Assembly (NCBI GenBank): GCA_965153455.1
Contig: OZ234499.1
Coordinates: 6,768,515 to 6,832,514, forward strand
From: Sphagnum compactum
Taxonomy: Eukaryota; Bryophyta; Sphagnopsida; Sphagnales
Length of the DNA: 64,000 bases
Direction of reading: 5' to 3'
Shown: piece after piece, positions 1 through 11,696 of the stretch
Layout of the letters: the number at the start of each line of letters is the position of its first letter
Numbering within the stretch: position 1 is the stretch's first letter
Notes under the pieces: model-generated
Databases searched by the model: none
Seen by the model: the letters and a program-made list of their open reading frames with translations, nothing else
What the model was told of the DNA's origin: nothing
Made by a program: the position numbers and the translations under genes

Positions 1-3000
1 TTAATGCAAATAGTGCCCCTCCCAAAGGATCACATTAACGAGTTCCCATTGCAAAGGGGATGACTATGACATCACCTTCACGATTACGATGGCTATAAAA
101 TAAGGGAGATTCAAATGCATAAAATGCACAAACAAAGGGGATGAGTTGCATGATGCTTCCACCTATTGCACAAAGTTTTTGAAATATGACCTTTTTTTAC
201 ATCAAATTGAAAGTATTTGCCACATCTAGTTGGAGAATAACCTAGTTGGGGTAAAGGTTTAGGGTGCACCTGATGTCATGGACTACTACTTCACAACCGC
301 CCGCAGTTGAGATTCCGAATTGGTGTGGGGAAAAATGTGTTGCAAAGGCATCACAAAATTGAAAGCATAAGGCACGACTTATGAGTCAATATAGTGTTCC
401 CCCCACTACAATGGGATGAACTTCGCTTAAAGGCTTGGTCATGGCCAAGAAGCAAGCCACACCAAGGACACATGCAATTTGACGTGGAATGTGACCTTAA
501 CAATATGAGAACAAATTTGAAATAATTCAAGGAATCCTTTCATTGAATCTTTTGGATGAAAACATTTCAAAGGTGTTCAAAAAACCATCCCAGAATGACC
601 ACTTGCTAATAGATGGGGCATGTGTTGGAATGTCAGTTTGAAGGAATTAGAAGAAAGTTCAAGGTCTTGGTCTGCTGGCTCATAGTCTTTTAGGAAAAAC
701 GGGAAATAACCATTTGATTCAGGGTGTAGTGCGATGAAAACTAAGGTGGTGTCAAAAGATGTGGGTGTAGGGGAAAATGGTGCCAAAGCATGGGTTGCTC
801 TAGAATATGGGACTGCACGTCCAAGAACTAAATTGTGAAGAAGGCGTTTATGAGCTAAGGGATCATGTTGGGGAAGAAACACTGAACTTGAACTTGTCGC
901 CAAAGTTTGGGCTCGCAAAAAAAACTCCTCCTACAAGTGTTCCAAATCGCTTGCTAAAAAACACTTGAATCGAATCCACATTTCTGTATGCCCCATTGCC
1001 CCACCATGAGTGGGCAAAGCGAGATGTCATTGGGACAACAAGAGGAACAAGTGCAAACTGCCACGTCATAAAAGTCTTACACTAACTCATCCAATGGAAA
1101 ATGAAACGCCACATGTACGTCATGTTGTAAAGTGGCAAGGATGTGGTTATACAATCGAAGATAACAAAAGCTTAAATGAAAGGATCGGAAAACATCCAAA
1201 AACGAAACCCACGTTCAGGTTTATGAAGGCAGGGTGAGAATAAAGGAAGATATTGAGTCAGGATGGTTGTGGGGGTTTGGATTAGATGAATGGGGTGTTT
1301 GACAAGAATGTTAATGGCAGGCTAACCCTCGACTAGGCGCCAACATGTGAAGCAAAAGACTTTAGATGAATGTTGCAAACATGTTGAGGAGATGAAGGTA
1401 GGTTGGGGGGTTTGGTCATGTGCAACTAGAGGGGCTAGTAGAGTGGAAGGGGGAAAAGGTCTTACATGTGCATGATCAAGGGGGTTTAGGAAAATGTAGG
1501 TTTGGGGCCCCATATTCACACGAAAGGCTGGGGGCCGATAAGGGGAACTAATGGGTGGTGTGTGGTTTGTTAAAATGGGAGGGGGAACTAATGGGAGGTT
1601 CATGGTTTGCACGGGAAATTTGGTGGAAATTAGGTTTTTAGCAGCACATGATAAAGCAAATGGGCGATGAAAATGACAAAGTTCGATGAGACATGATGAA
1701 CCAGGGGACATGGGACATTTGATGCCCACAAGGAAAGAGGCCTAATAAAAACACATGCCCCACCTTTTAGAAAACTACCTATTGTTATAGGGCAATCCAA
1801 AATTTACAAAACCAACCACAAAAAAATAAATAGATCAAAAATATATATATAAGAAATTACTTAAAGGTCCTTGGCTTGGGCATTATGCCAAAGCCAAACC
1901 TTAACTTCACTAAAAGCTTGAATGGGTTCAACATGACTTAGACATCATAATGTTAAAACATTATAGGCTTCACTCTTTGTTCCCAATCCTAAAAGACTTG
2001 AGATAAGGATAACACTGCATAAAAGTTTCCTAAAAAACAACTATGGTGGACTAAATACCCTTTTCACAAATATCCTAATCCACTTCAATAAATATGCACA
2101 ACATTGACAAAAGAAAATGTAAGTTTGTTTTTCTTTTTGGACAAATTCCTCAATTGGGGAGATTATGCTCAATTTTTAGGCCCACATACCTAAAAAACCA
2201 TTCTACTTTTTTAGCTTCCACAAGAAACTAGACCTTCGAAAAAAAACATACAAAAAGTCCAAAACTTTTTCTAATAAGATGATGCCGACAACTTCTGATC
2301 CAGCAGTCAATCTCACTAAAATCTTAAGTGTTCCACTATAACACAAGTTCAAAATGATACAAAAGCCCTAACCAAAACCAAAACATTAGATGAAAGTAGA
2401 AGAAAGTAAAATAACCCTAATTGAAATTTTTTCCACCAATTTCTTATTTTATGTCTCCTTACATGTGGTTCCAATCCCTACAATCCTCTTCATTTGCCAA
2501 GTCATTGTTCCTTGATTCCTCCTTTGCCTCCTTTCAACTATTAATTTTCATTATGAGAAATTGCATCTGCTAAAACCACATTACTTTACAACTAAAATTC
2601 AAAAAACAACTCATATACAATTGTTATGCAACTATCCCTTGGATATTATAACTATTGTGCAACTATCTTTTTAAAAATATAGTGTATTAATAAATAAATT
2701 ATCACATCAGCAAATCAATTAATTGTATTATAGTTGCAAATGAGTTGAAAATGGGTCTTCTATATGGTAATTTATACACTTCATACATACACATGTAGTC
2801 AACCATGTTTGACTTTTTTAGGAGTTGCATTATAGTTACATGTGTCAACTACTTTAAAACTATTATAAATGTGTCACTAAAGCAACAATTATCTTGCAAC
2901 TAGTGTACAATGTACATACATGCGATCATGCCATGTATCGACATTTCCACCACCCATTATGTGATACATTTGCAACTAGTTTTTTATTATGATTCCCATT

Positions 3001-3860
3001 GATACAATTAGTATGGTCACTAGTGTGCCACTACTAAAGTGTTACTATTCAACTATGTTATGATTATAATATAACTACTTATAACTCAATAAAGACACAT
3101 ATTCATTAATTATTTATATCTTCATCATATATGTTTCATTTTGAATGATTTAAAATGTTATGGGAATGTTACTTCAAGTTCTAGAAATCATCTTTGAAAT
3201 GCAAAGGAAAATGAATAATGAAAAAATAACAAGAAGAGAAATAAACTTTCCAATTTATAAAACTTTTTTTTTTCCTTTTTTTTTTGGACCCCTCCTATTT
3301 TATATATATTTTTATTTTTATTCATTTTAGACGGTTTAAAGTGATATAGGAATGCCACCTGAAGCTACAAATCATCTTTAAACTCTAATAACAACATAAC
3401 AACATACAAGGAGTTTTGTTGGTGTTTGGGAACTGGCCTTTGTAGCATTTGGTGGTTTGTTTTTTCGAATTTTTGGCCCCCTCTACCTTGAGGGGCCATA
3501 ACTTTCTTAATTCTATTCTGTTTTTGACGATTTTTAATGCATTAGATGCACCAATAGGAAGGGTTCAAATTTTGTAAACAACAAAAACAATGGAGCCCTT
3601 CCCTTGGATTTGGCCTGCCTTGAGCGCTTAAATGTTATAGTTATAATTCAATTTACAATTAATGAACAATTAAAATATTTAACCCATATGTTTTGTTTTC
3701 GAATCCCATGTTACAAACTATATAAAAAAGGCTTGTTCTTTTATGTTCTCACATTAAAATACATGTGCCATTTTGGGATGAACGTAAAAAAACTTAACAT
3801 AAAGGCAAAACATAAAATAAATAAATAAAATTCATGGTTATTTTTTAGTGCATTTAGTCT
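1..3860. other. No recognisable gene; decayed non-coding DNA
   Basis: Short open frames occur on both strands (for example minus 577-918 and 1322-1729, plus 1010-1237) but none carries a domain I recognise and none joins to a neighbour by plausible splice sites. The left 1.7 kb is less AT-rich and may be the remnant of a retroelement or lost gene. 1.8-3.8 kb is AT-rich spacer. Confidence 0.6.
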
Positions 3861-3866
3861 TGTGCT

Positions 3867-4110
3867 CTCCTACTTACTTATCTACCTAGGTAAATAAATA
3901 GGTCCTATTTTTTACCTACCTAGGTAGGTAGGTAGGTCCTAGGTAAATACGTAGGTATGTAGGTCTTAAAACCTACCAACCTACCTACCTACCTATGGTT
4001 ATGTACGACCTACCTACCTATTAAATTTTTTATTTTTTTATTTTTTCAAAATATAATTAATATGCCATGTGGCAACTTTCATTTGTGTCACATGTCATAA
4101 TCTTGGACCA
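3867..4110. repeat. TAGG/TACC-rich repeat, copy A
   Basis: Degenerate TACC and GGTA tetramers lie on both strands (with self-complementary ACCTACCTAGGTAGGT), followed by a unique-looking tail with CATGTGGCA and, about 18 bp on, TCACATGTCATAAT. The same order of blocks, more diverged, is at 8526-8820, so these are two copies of one dispersed element rather than independent microsatellites. Confidence 0.7.
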
Positions 4111-6000
4111 TCATTAACAATCATAATGGATGATGGAGATCAATATTTTTTAAGAAAAATATGTCCAAAAATCTTCATAATACCACATGTTAGATTTTAA
4201 TAAGTGGATGACAATTAATGACGTCATCGTGACATCATGGGTGTAGTTATTATGGAATTGTTCCGTTAGCATTCACGACGTATAAATACAGTGAGTTTCA
4301 AGTGTCCTCTGTAATTCAAAAATTGAGTTGCAAAGCCAATTGTAAAACATTCTTTTTTTCCATAATGTTTATCTAGTTCCTTACTTTTCACCACCTTCCA
4401 ATCTTTTTTTATTTACTTTCCTTTTTCTCACTTACTATTGGTTTTGCTTCATCACGAGTTGACTGCAACAAATTTTAAGTATGATTCATTTTTCCAATAC
4501 ACCTCCACTCCTACTACGTTTCTTTGTCTTCCCTTTTTTCTGAGCCTCCACTGTTGTTACACATATTTTCATTACTCGTACCTGGAGAATGATTATAATT
4601 ACTCTTCTTCCACTTGTTCATCCTATTGCCATAAAGGCTTAGAGGATGATGACAAAAAAACCCAAAAAAACCCTAAATTGCTATCACTCTCATTTTCAAC
4701 TCCTTGAATAAGACACCAATGTTGTCGGTATTCTTGATTCTACTCAAGAGGTTTCATTTCTACTAGTATCAATAATAACAACTCCTCTTCTATCACGCAC
4801 TACACTAATATTTAACTTATAAACAAGTTTTACACAAAACCCCAAAACCCGAATCACCATTCGAAAACAAGTTTTGGTCCACTCTTCTTCCACTTGTTCA
4901 TCATGTGTCATTTGAGGCCACTATCAAGTTTAATAATATTTTGAAGGTTGCCCAAAATTCTTCATCACCACCTTTGATATCATTTTTTTTATTAAAACCA
5001 ACAACATCAATATTTCTTCCACTAGTTGTCAAGTGATGATGACCAATTATTCCAATTGAACTATTTATAGGTTTCTTGAATTGATCAACATGAATAGTTG
5101 GAAAAGCATGTGGATAAGAAGGTTTGTGGAATAATGGTTTAGGTCAAGAAGCTTAGTGTAAAAAACTCATCATTCAATGTCTTGTTTTAAACTTTAATGT
5201 TTTCATCAACTACATCATTCACATAAACATGATAACTCTCAATAGTTGTACTAGCTTTTTCATAACCACTTTACATGGTTTAAACATTTGATGTTATGAA
5301 CTCTTAAAGATTTGAGCCAATAAATTTAATAGTTTTCCCTTTTTGAATCTCTTCAAAAAATTTCATCTCAAATTCCAAGGTGACATTCTAACTTATATCC
5401 CCATTGGTATTGGACACGCCAAAAATCACATTTTGAATGACATATTGGTAAATATTTTCTTAGTTGACATCATATCACATATACCCATCCTAAGTTTGAT
5501 GACCTATAAGTCACATGCCAAGTTGAATCGGAATCCATCATTGTATGACAAGGTATTAGTGACTTTTCTCTTATAGCCAATGCCATTCTTTGTAGAAGTC
5601 TAACAAGATGTAACACAAGCCAATTAATTTTTTTTGAACTTAGGATCCTTGATGATGTAGAATCAAGACCCAATTATTTGGTTTCCACGTTTTGTGTTTC
5701 TATGTGAGCCTAAATGGTTTTTACAACTATTAATACATTAGAAGAAAATTGGGTTTTTGTAACCAATCAATTTGTAACTACTTGCGACTATTTGTCACTT
5801 ACAACTAATGTTGGTTATTTCTACAACTATTTTTTGGATTTGGTCATGTTTTGCAACTATGTTCCAACTAACTTGCGACTAATGTTTTTTTCATCTTTTC
5901 ATTTAGACAATTTTTAACATGTTCTCCATCCAATAAGACCCATTGATGTACCATGAGTTGCAAATGTGTCCAAATGAGTTGTAACTCTCTTGGTATTCAA
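4110..6000. other. AT-rich spacer, no gene seen
   Basis: Only short frames without recognisable domains. A 20-bp stretch beginning CTCTTCTTCCACTTGTTCAT occurs twice about 280 bp apart (4602 and 4881), showing a local duplication. Confidence 0.5.
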
Positions 6001-8300
6001 AGTGTATTATGTGTATTCTAAGGTGTATGGGTATTTATAATGGTGTATTAAATGTAATCAACCCATTAATATATGATAATATATTAGGATGTACATGTGT
6101 TATATATATTGATTATATTCAAGTTATAGTTATATATTGTACACAAATTATTGTTAATTTTTCAATCATCAAAACATTCCAACAATTCCAAAATATATAT
6201 TATAAATAATGTATAATGATTGCAAAATCATTGTAATTACAATAATTATACATTAATTATATTAATTATTTTATTTATGATTGAACTCAATATTCATAAA
6301 TTTTAATTATACTAATTTCATTACATTAAGTTACTTTATAACTAAATCATAATTTCAAATAAATCAAATATATTCCAACACAGACTATTGCACTAATTAT
6401 TTATATTTTTTGAATAAAAAATACCAAAATTATAATTATTATAATTATACATTAGTTATAAAAAGGTACATAATTTATAATTCAACTTCATTATTCATCA
6501 ATTTAATTTAAATATATTAAAATATTAAAATATTCCCAATATAACTAAACGAATTAATTTAATTTTTATAATTGCAAGGATTATATTCCAATACACTAGA
6601 ATATATAATATTATGTATCTACAATAAATAATTGTTATTACGTCATAAAATTTTAAAATATTTTTATTGCACATGAAAAAATTATTATAATAAATTAGTT
6701 AACTTATTATTTATTATTTATTACTTAAAGTAAATAAATATTATTAAAAATTAATTTCCACATAAATTGAAATGAATTTCTCAATCATAAAAAACAATTA
6801 TTTTATTTACAATAGTTATATTTTAATAATAATAAAAAAATTTCATATCCTTAATTGAAAAGTTATGCCATATAATTATGATTTTTATTCCAAATTTTAT
6901 AATAATATTAAAATAATGAACAAAATTGATGGAATTATTGTACTAAAAAAATTAAATACACTAAATAATTGCATGCATTACTCATTGTTTACTTATTTAT
7001 AATAAATAGTTAATATAACAACATAAAATTTTATATTAATAATTAATATTCTATGATAACATAAAATTATTGTAAAATCATTGTAATTATTTAGTTTATT
7101 TGTAAGTTAGAATTATAATACTTGCACAATTAATTTATAATTGAACTTAATTATTCATAGTCTATAATTTATAACTTTAGTTCTTATTTATTTTTCTAGA
7201 ATAATCATAATTTAATTAAAATAATTAATATAATGACCATACACGAATTGTAATATAATAAATTAAAATATTTATTTCATGTAACTACTTATCCATAATA
7301 AATAATTCATTTTTATAAATTATTATAAAATACTATATTTATTATTATAAGTTACACCAACTAATTATTGTAACAACATAGATTTTTGTATTATATAATT
7401 TATATTCTTACAACAAAAGAATCATTTACTGTAATTAATGTTACATTACTATAGAATCATTGTAATTACCTCAATTAAGAATTAATTACAGTATATGCAT
7501 AATTATTTTCTAATTGAACATAATTATTCACAATCTATAATTTATAACTTCACATCTGAACTAAAATTTTGAAATATATATAATGTAGTTAAAATAGTCA
7601 TTATAATGAATGTAATTGCAGGAATTATTATACAATATTTTAATATTTTAATTTTGTAATCCTGTAATTACTTATCTATGATAAATAATTTTTATAGTAA
7701 TTGGAAAAATTAATGTATGTTCAACAAATTGTTGTATTTATAGTTAATAATTAACAATAAAACAAAAAACATTTACTTGACTAATAACAATTTTTATAGT
7801 AATAAGTGTAATAATATAATAATTACTGTAATTACATTAGGTAATTATTATAATTAGTTTAATTTTACGCTTTAAATAAATAATTCGTATAGGTTTTATT
7901 TTCTAATAAATTTTTTAAATTAATTCTTTTTAATTTGAAAATAAATAATAATAATAATATTTTAAAAATGTAGTATGTAAATTATTTTTGCATTAATTAT
8001 ATTATCTATAATTCCAATAGATTTTTAAAAATAAAAAATGTTTTAAAATATGCTAGTTATTTATTTATCTATGAATTATGTATTGATATTTGTGAGTAAC
8101 TAAATAATTAGTTAATTAATGTTTAAAAATTATATAATTATTTAAGTAGTCAATAATAAATATTTAATATTTGTATTTTTAGTTTATATTTTAAATATAT
8201 GTTAAATTTAATCATTAATAATTAAATGATTATTTAATTATCTAGTGAGCCATGCATTTGAATAATTGTATTGTTTAGAAATTTAGAATTTAAAAACAAA
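6000..8300. other. Extreme A/T island
   Basis: For more than 2 kb the sequence is almost wholly A and T, made of overlapping AATTAT/TTATAA words with no sustained open frame, no tetramer arrays and very few CG dinucleotides. It resembles matrix-attachment-type or decayed satellite DNA in composition; no function can be read from it. TAGG-rich repeats lie on both sides, copy B close by (from 8526) and copy A about 1.9 kb away (to 4110). Confidence 0.7.
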
Positions 8301-8525
8301 AGGCATGAATAATTTTTTATAGTTGCTACTTGGTTTTTGAATAAGTTGTAACTTCAAAATGTATTCCATATTGTTTGTTCTCAATTTCTATTTTGAACAC
8401 TTATGAAGAAAACATGTTGTCATCCAATTTCAAATTAAAAAGTTTGTGCACATGGGATGAATTAATCAAAAGGGTTTGCCCAAAACAAAAAAAATTTATG
8501 CATAATTCTAAACTACGTACCTTTT

Positions 8526-8820
8526 CAACATACTTATCTATGTAGCTAAATAGGTACCAAGTTTGACATACCTACTTATGTTGACCTATGTACCTACCTA
8601 CCTAAATATGTAGTTAACTACCTATATGAATAATATATAGCCTAGGGAAGTAGGATCTATTTACTTATCTTTTTACCTAAGTAGGTAGGTAGGTATGTAG
8701 CTTGGGTTTGTGGGCACTTGTTTACATACCTACTAAGTACTTACCAACCTAATATTAATATTTTGTATGAAATTCATTTTAAAGTGTCATGTGGCATATT
8801 TACATTAGGTCACGTGTCAT
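8526..8820. repeat. TAGG/TACC-rich repeat, copy B
   Basis: It starts TACTTATCTATGTAGC (compare TACTTATCTACCTAGG at 3873), runs through TACC and GGTA arrays, and ends with CATGTGGCA and TCACGTGTCATAAT. It is in the same orientation as copy A, 4.65 kb away, and diverged. Confidence 0.7.
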
Positions 8821-11020
8821 AATATAAAATCATCCAAGCATTTGAATACATTTCAAATTATTTCAAAATAATAATAATATCTATAGTTTAAATAACTAAA
8901 TATTGGGACATGTGGTAGCACATCAATTGCCTTCAATTGTGACCAAAATAGTCACATCTTAGTAGCATGTGATAATATGTATACAATGGAATCAAAGGAT
9001 GAACTTGTATTTGTTGATTTTTTCTTTCATCCAATACCTTTTGTCATTTATGACTAATGTCGCATGCGATTTGTTCAACATGACTAATGAGATTTTAATC
9101 GCAAATGTCGTTTGTAACTAAAATTTAATTATAAAAATGAGTAAAAAATACATGTTTTTTTTCTAGTGATAACAAACCTTCATGGTTACAATAAAACATA
9201 GTTAGTCATAATGAAATTCATGAATCAATATACACCATAAACATAAATATTATAAGTTGTGTACAAACACAATGTAAAAATTAATAATTAAAAAATACAT
9301 TGGTCACATACAAATTTCAAGGGGATAGAAAGTCCCATCCTTTTTCTAAATTTGAACAAAGAACACAACCAACATTTCCACAAGATTTTTGTGATCATTT
9401 GCATAAAGGTGATCAACATTGATGTTAATTGGATAAGATTTTAATCTATGCCGTTCGTCAAATTGATTTTGCACCCACTTTTCAACATCATGAAAATATT
9501 GTTCATCACCTTGAACCACAATTTCTTGTTTTTTTCATCAATTTTACAAAATCCATGTCAAAGAATTTCAAAATTAGCTACATTGATTCCTTTGTTAACT
9601 TCATCAAGCTGATCAAGTTATTTGTGAAAAGTTGAACCAAAAGTCATCAGATGATAAAAAAAATTAGAATTGCAAAGCTAGTAGCAATGAAATTATGGTT
9701 CAAAATACATAGAAAATCAAAATCAAAACCATCCTCAAATTATGTGGGCTCTTGATTGTATGTAAGTTCAATTGATCCTATTTAAACATCACAACCAAGG
9801 GGAGAAAATTCAAGAGCTAATTGAGGAACAAGTTCAATTGCAAATGTATAAATGCCATGCATAAGTTTTTGAATAAAAAAGAAATCTAAAAGCTTAAATT
9901 GTCCAACAAAAAAATCAAACTAATTTGTGACCATAGGTTTAGCCTATCAAAAAGTAAAAACATGATTGACGTTTTCCCCCTTCAATTGAGATGAACCTAT
10001 ATTTGTGATATCTTTCAAAGCCCACTGGTCACCAACAACATAATATATTTCTTGTGATGCATTTTCCTCTAAATGACACACTTGAAGGATTGAACTCTTC
10101 ATTTGTTACATGATACATAGCTTGTCAAACAAAGAAGAAAACATATGTAAAACTACCGAGGAGAGACACTTAAAAAAACATTATAGAAAAAAATTATGGT
10201 CATGAAAAGAAATGATGGTTGGACACTAGAAAAGGCACATCAAACAAGACAAATGTGAGTGATACCAAGGTGCATAAGATTTAGTTGTGAAAACTATCGA
10301 GACTAGTTGAAACGGCCATAGGAAAACAATTACACACATTAGTTGGTTACGATGTCTTTATCTTGTGTTTGTTTTGTTCATTTGTTTGTTTTCATATCTA
10401 GGATTTTGTTGTTCAACTTTGTTATCTATAGCATTGGCATGTTCTACAATTTGTAAAATCTTCCTCTTGCTTGTGGAGATGCTCCTACCTACACATTGTT
10501 GTGTAAATTGATGCTTGTGAATGTAATCTTGCTTGTGCTCCTAACAAACAATTTGATCCTACATATAGGAACGTGTGTATGCTTTAGCACTGTCACCACA
10601 AGTTGACACCATTTAACAACATAATTTTGCAATTGCACTCACTTTTTCATGACATAACAACATTGAAACTTCAAAATTTCCTTGTTGTAGTAGAACAATG
10701 AAATCCTCACTTCAAAGTGGAACAAAGGACTCAACTTCAACTTCGGTGCTAATCTACCATCTTAGTTTTTGAATTGTTAGTTTATTTGTTAACAATTTTT
10801 AATTATTAAGGTATTATTAATGACAACTTAACAACTTTGGTATTTGTTGATGTAAACCGACCTTAATAGGTGTAAGATCTTTCCTATTCTTAAGGAGTAG
10901 ATGTAAATAATCATTCTTACACCCCTTCCCTTCTACATGTCTTGATGTATATATATTTCGGATTAGGTATGACATTGTTCGCTTAGTGTTGTACAATGCG
11001 TCAAGCACATTGCTGGGGGA
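8820..11020. other. Spacer, no gene seen
   Basis: AT-rich with scattered short frames only. The stretch 10830-11000 begins TGTTGATGTAAACC and has a GTATATATAT box, reminiscent of a solo copia-type LTR, but I see no matching second LTR or target-site duplication. Confidence 0.4.
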
Positions 11021-11290
11021 CATTCCCAAAATGCAAGGCCCCAACTACCGGCTGGTCTTAGGCGCCAGATCCCCAAAACATGAGGCTGGACTCAGCTCTT
11101 GCCTCAGCTTAGGCCCCTTATCCCCACAATGCGGGGCTGGACTTCGCTATGGCATTGTCTTAGGCCCCTTGTCCCCAAAATGCGGGGCTGGACTTCGATA
11201 CTGCATTGTCTTAGGCCCTTCCTCCCCAAAATGCAGGGTCAGACTCAGCTACCACATTGTGATAGGCCCTTCCTTCCTTTGGGCGGGGGG
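11020..11290 (+). repeat. 51-bp minisatellite, about 4.5 copies
   Basis: The landmark TAGGCNCC recurs at 11059, 11110, 11161, 11212 and 11263, exactly 51 bp apart each time, with the core TGCGGGGCTGGACTTCG in each full unit. Because 51 is 17 codons, a 17-residue peptide repeat (LGPLSPKCGAGLRYCIV) stays open on the plus strand, but a second plus frame is open as well, so this looks like absence of stops rather than selected coding. It is GC-rich compared with the AT-rich DNA to its left and ends about 140 bp before the foldback. Confidence 0.9.
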
Positions 11291-11433
11291 ATTGCACCTA
11301 CTCTCGGGCATTACCTACCCGTAAAGCACTGCCTGGTTTTTTGCTTTGTATTTTCAGCTCCCTTACCAGCTGAAGGTACCAGCCAGCCTGTCACTATTTC
11401 TAAAAAGTGAAAAAATCCCAGCTCTGCTTTACT

Positions 11434-11549
11434 TAGGAGAAGGACCTGAGTTTAGCTCCTTCCGTGATTTTTGACCGGTTCCCTCGGCCTACCGGCCTCG
11501 GACACAGATCTCAAATCACGGAAGGGCCTATACTCAGGCCCTTCTCCTA
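11434..11549. repeat. Foldback: 37-bp imperfect inverted repeat with 42-bp loop
   Basis: Left arm 11434-11470 and right arm 11513-11549 are reverse complements with about 33 of 37 positions matching (shared cores TAGGAGAAGG and CCTTCCGTGATTT). The loop holds a further small palindrome (ACCGG...CCGGC). It ends about 150 bp before the ERMP1 start codon, so it may lie in the promoter or the 5' leader. It could be the remains of a MITE or a structured RNA leader; there is no sequence evidence to choose. Confidence 0.85.
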
Positions 11550-11696
11550 TACTAGAGTGCGTAAACCTGGCGGAAACATCGCCATTCTTTCTTAGGTCAA
11601 AGAATCCCAATTGGAAAAGAAAGAAGGAAACCAAAGAGGCAAAGAAACAAGACGCACAAAACAAAATCACTTGTAGCGGGCATCGCAAGCACGGGC

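Noticed and set aside
577-1729. Gene on the minus strand made of frames 577-918 and 1322-1729
   Set aside because: No recognised domain, no consistent splice junctions and an unusual Pro/Ser/His composition; it could be a relic but cannot be supported.
10830-11000. Solo copia-type LTR
   Set aside because: It has a TGTTG start and a TATA box, but I found no partner LTR, no clear CA end and no target-site duplication.
10986-11410. A repeat protein encoded by the 51-bp minisatellite
   Set aside because: Two plus frames are equally open, there is no start context, signal or neighbouring exon, and the unit is GC-rich without stops by chance.
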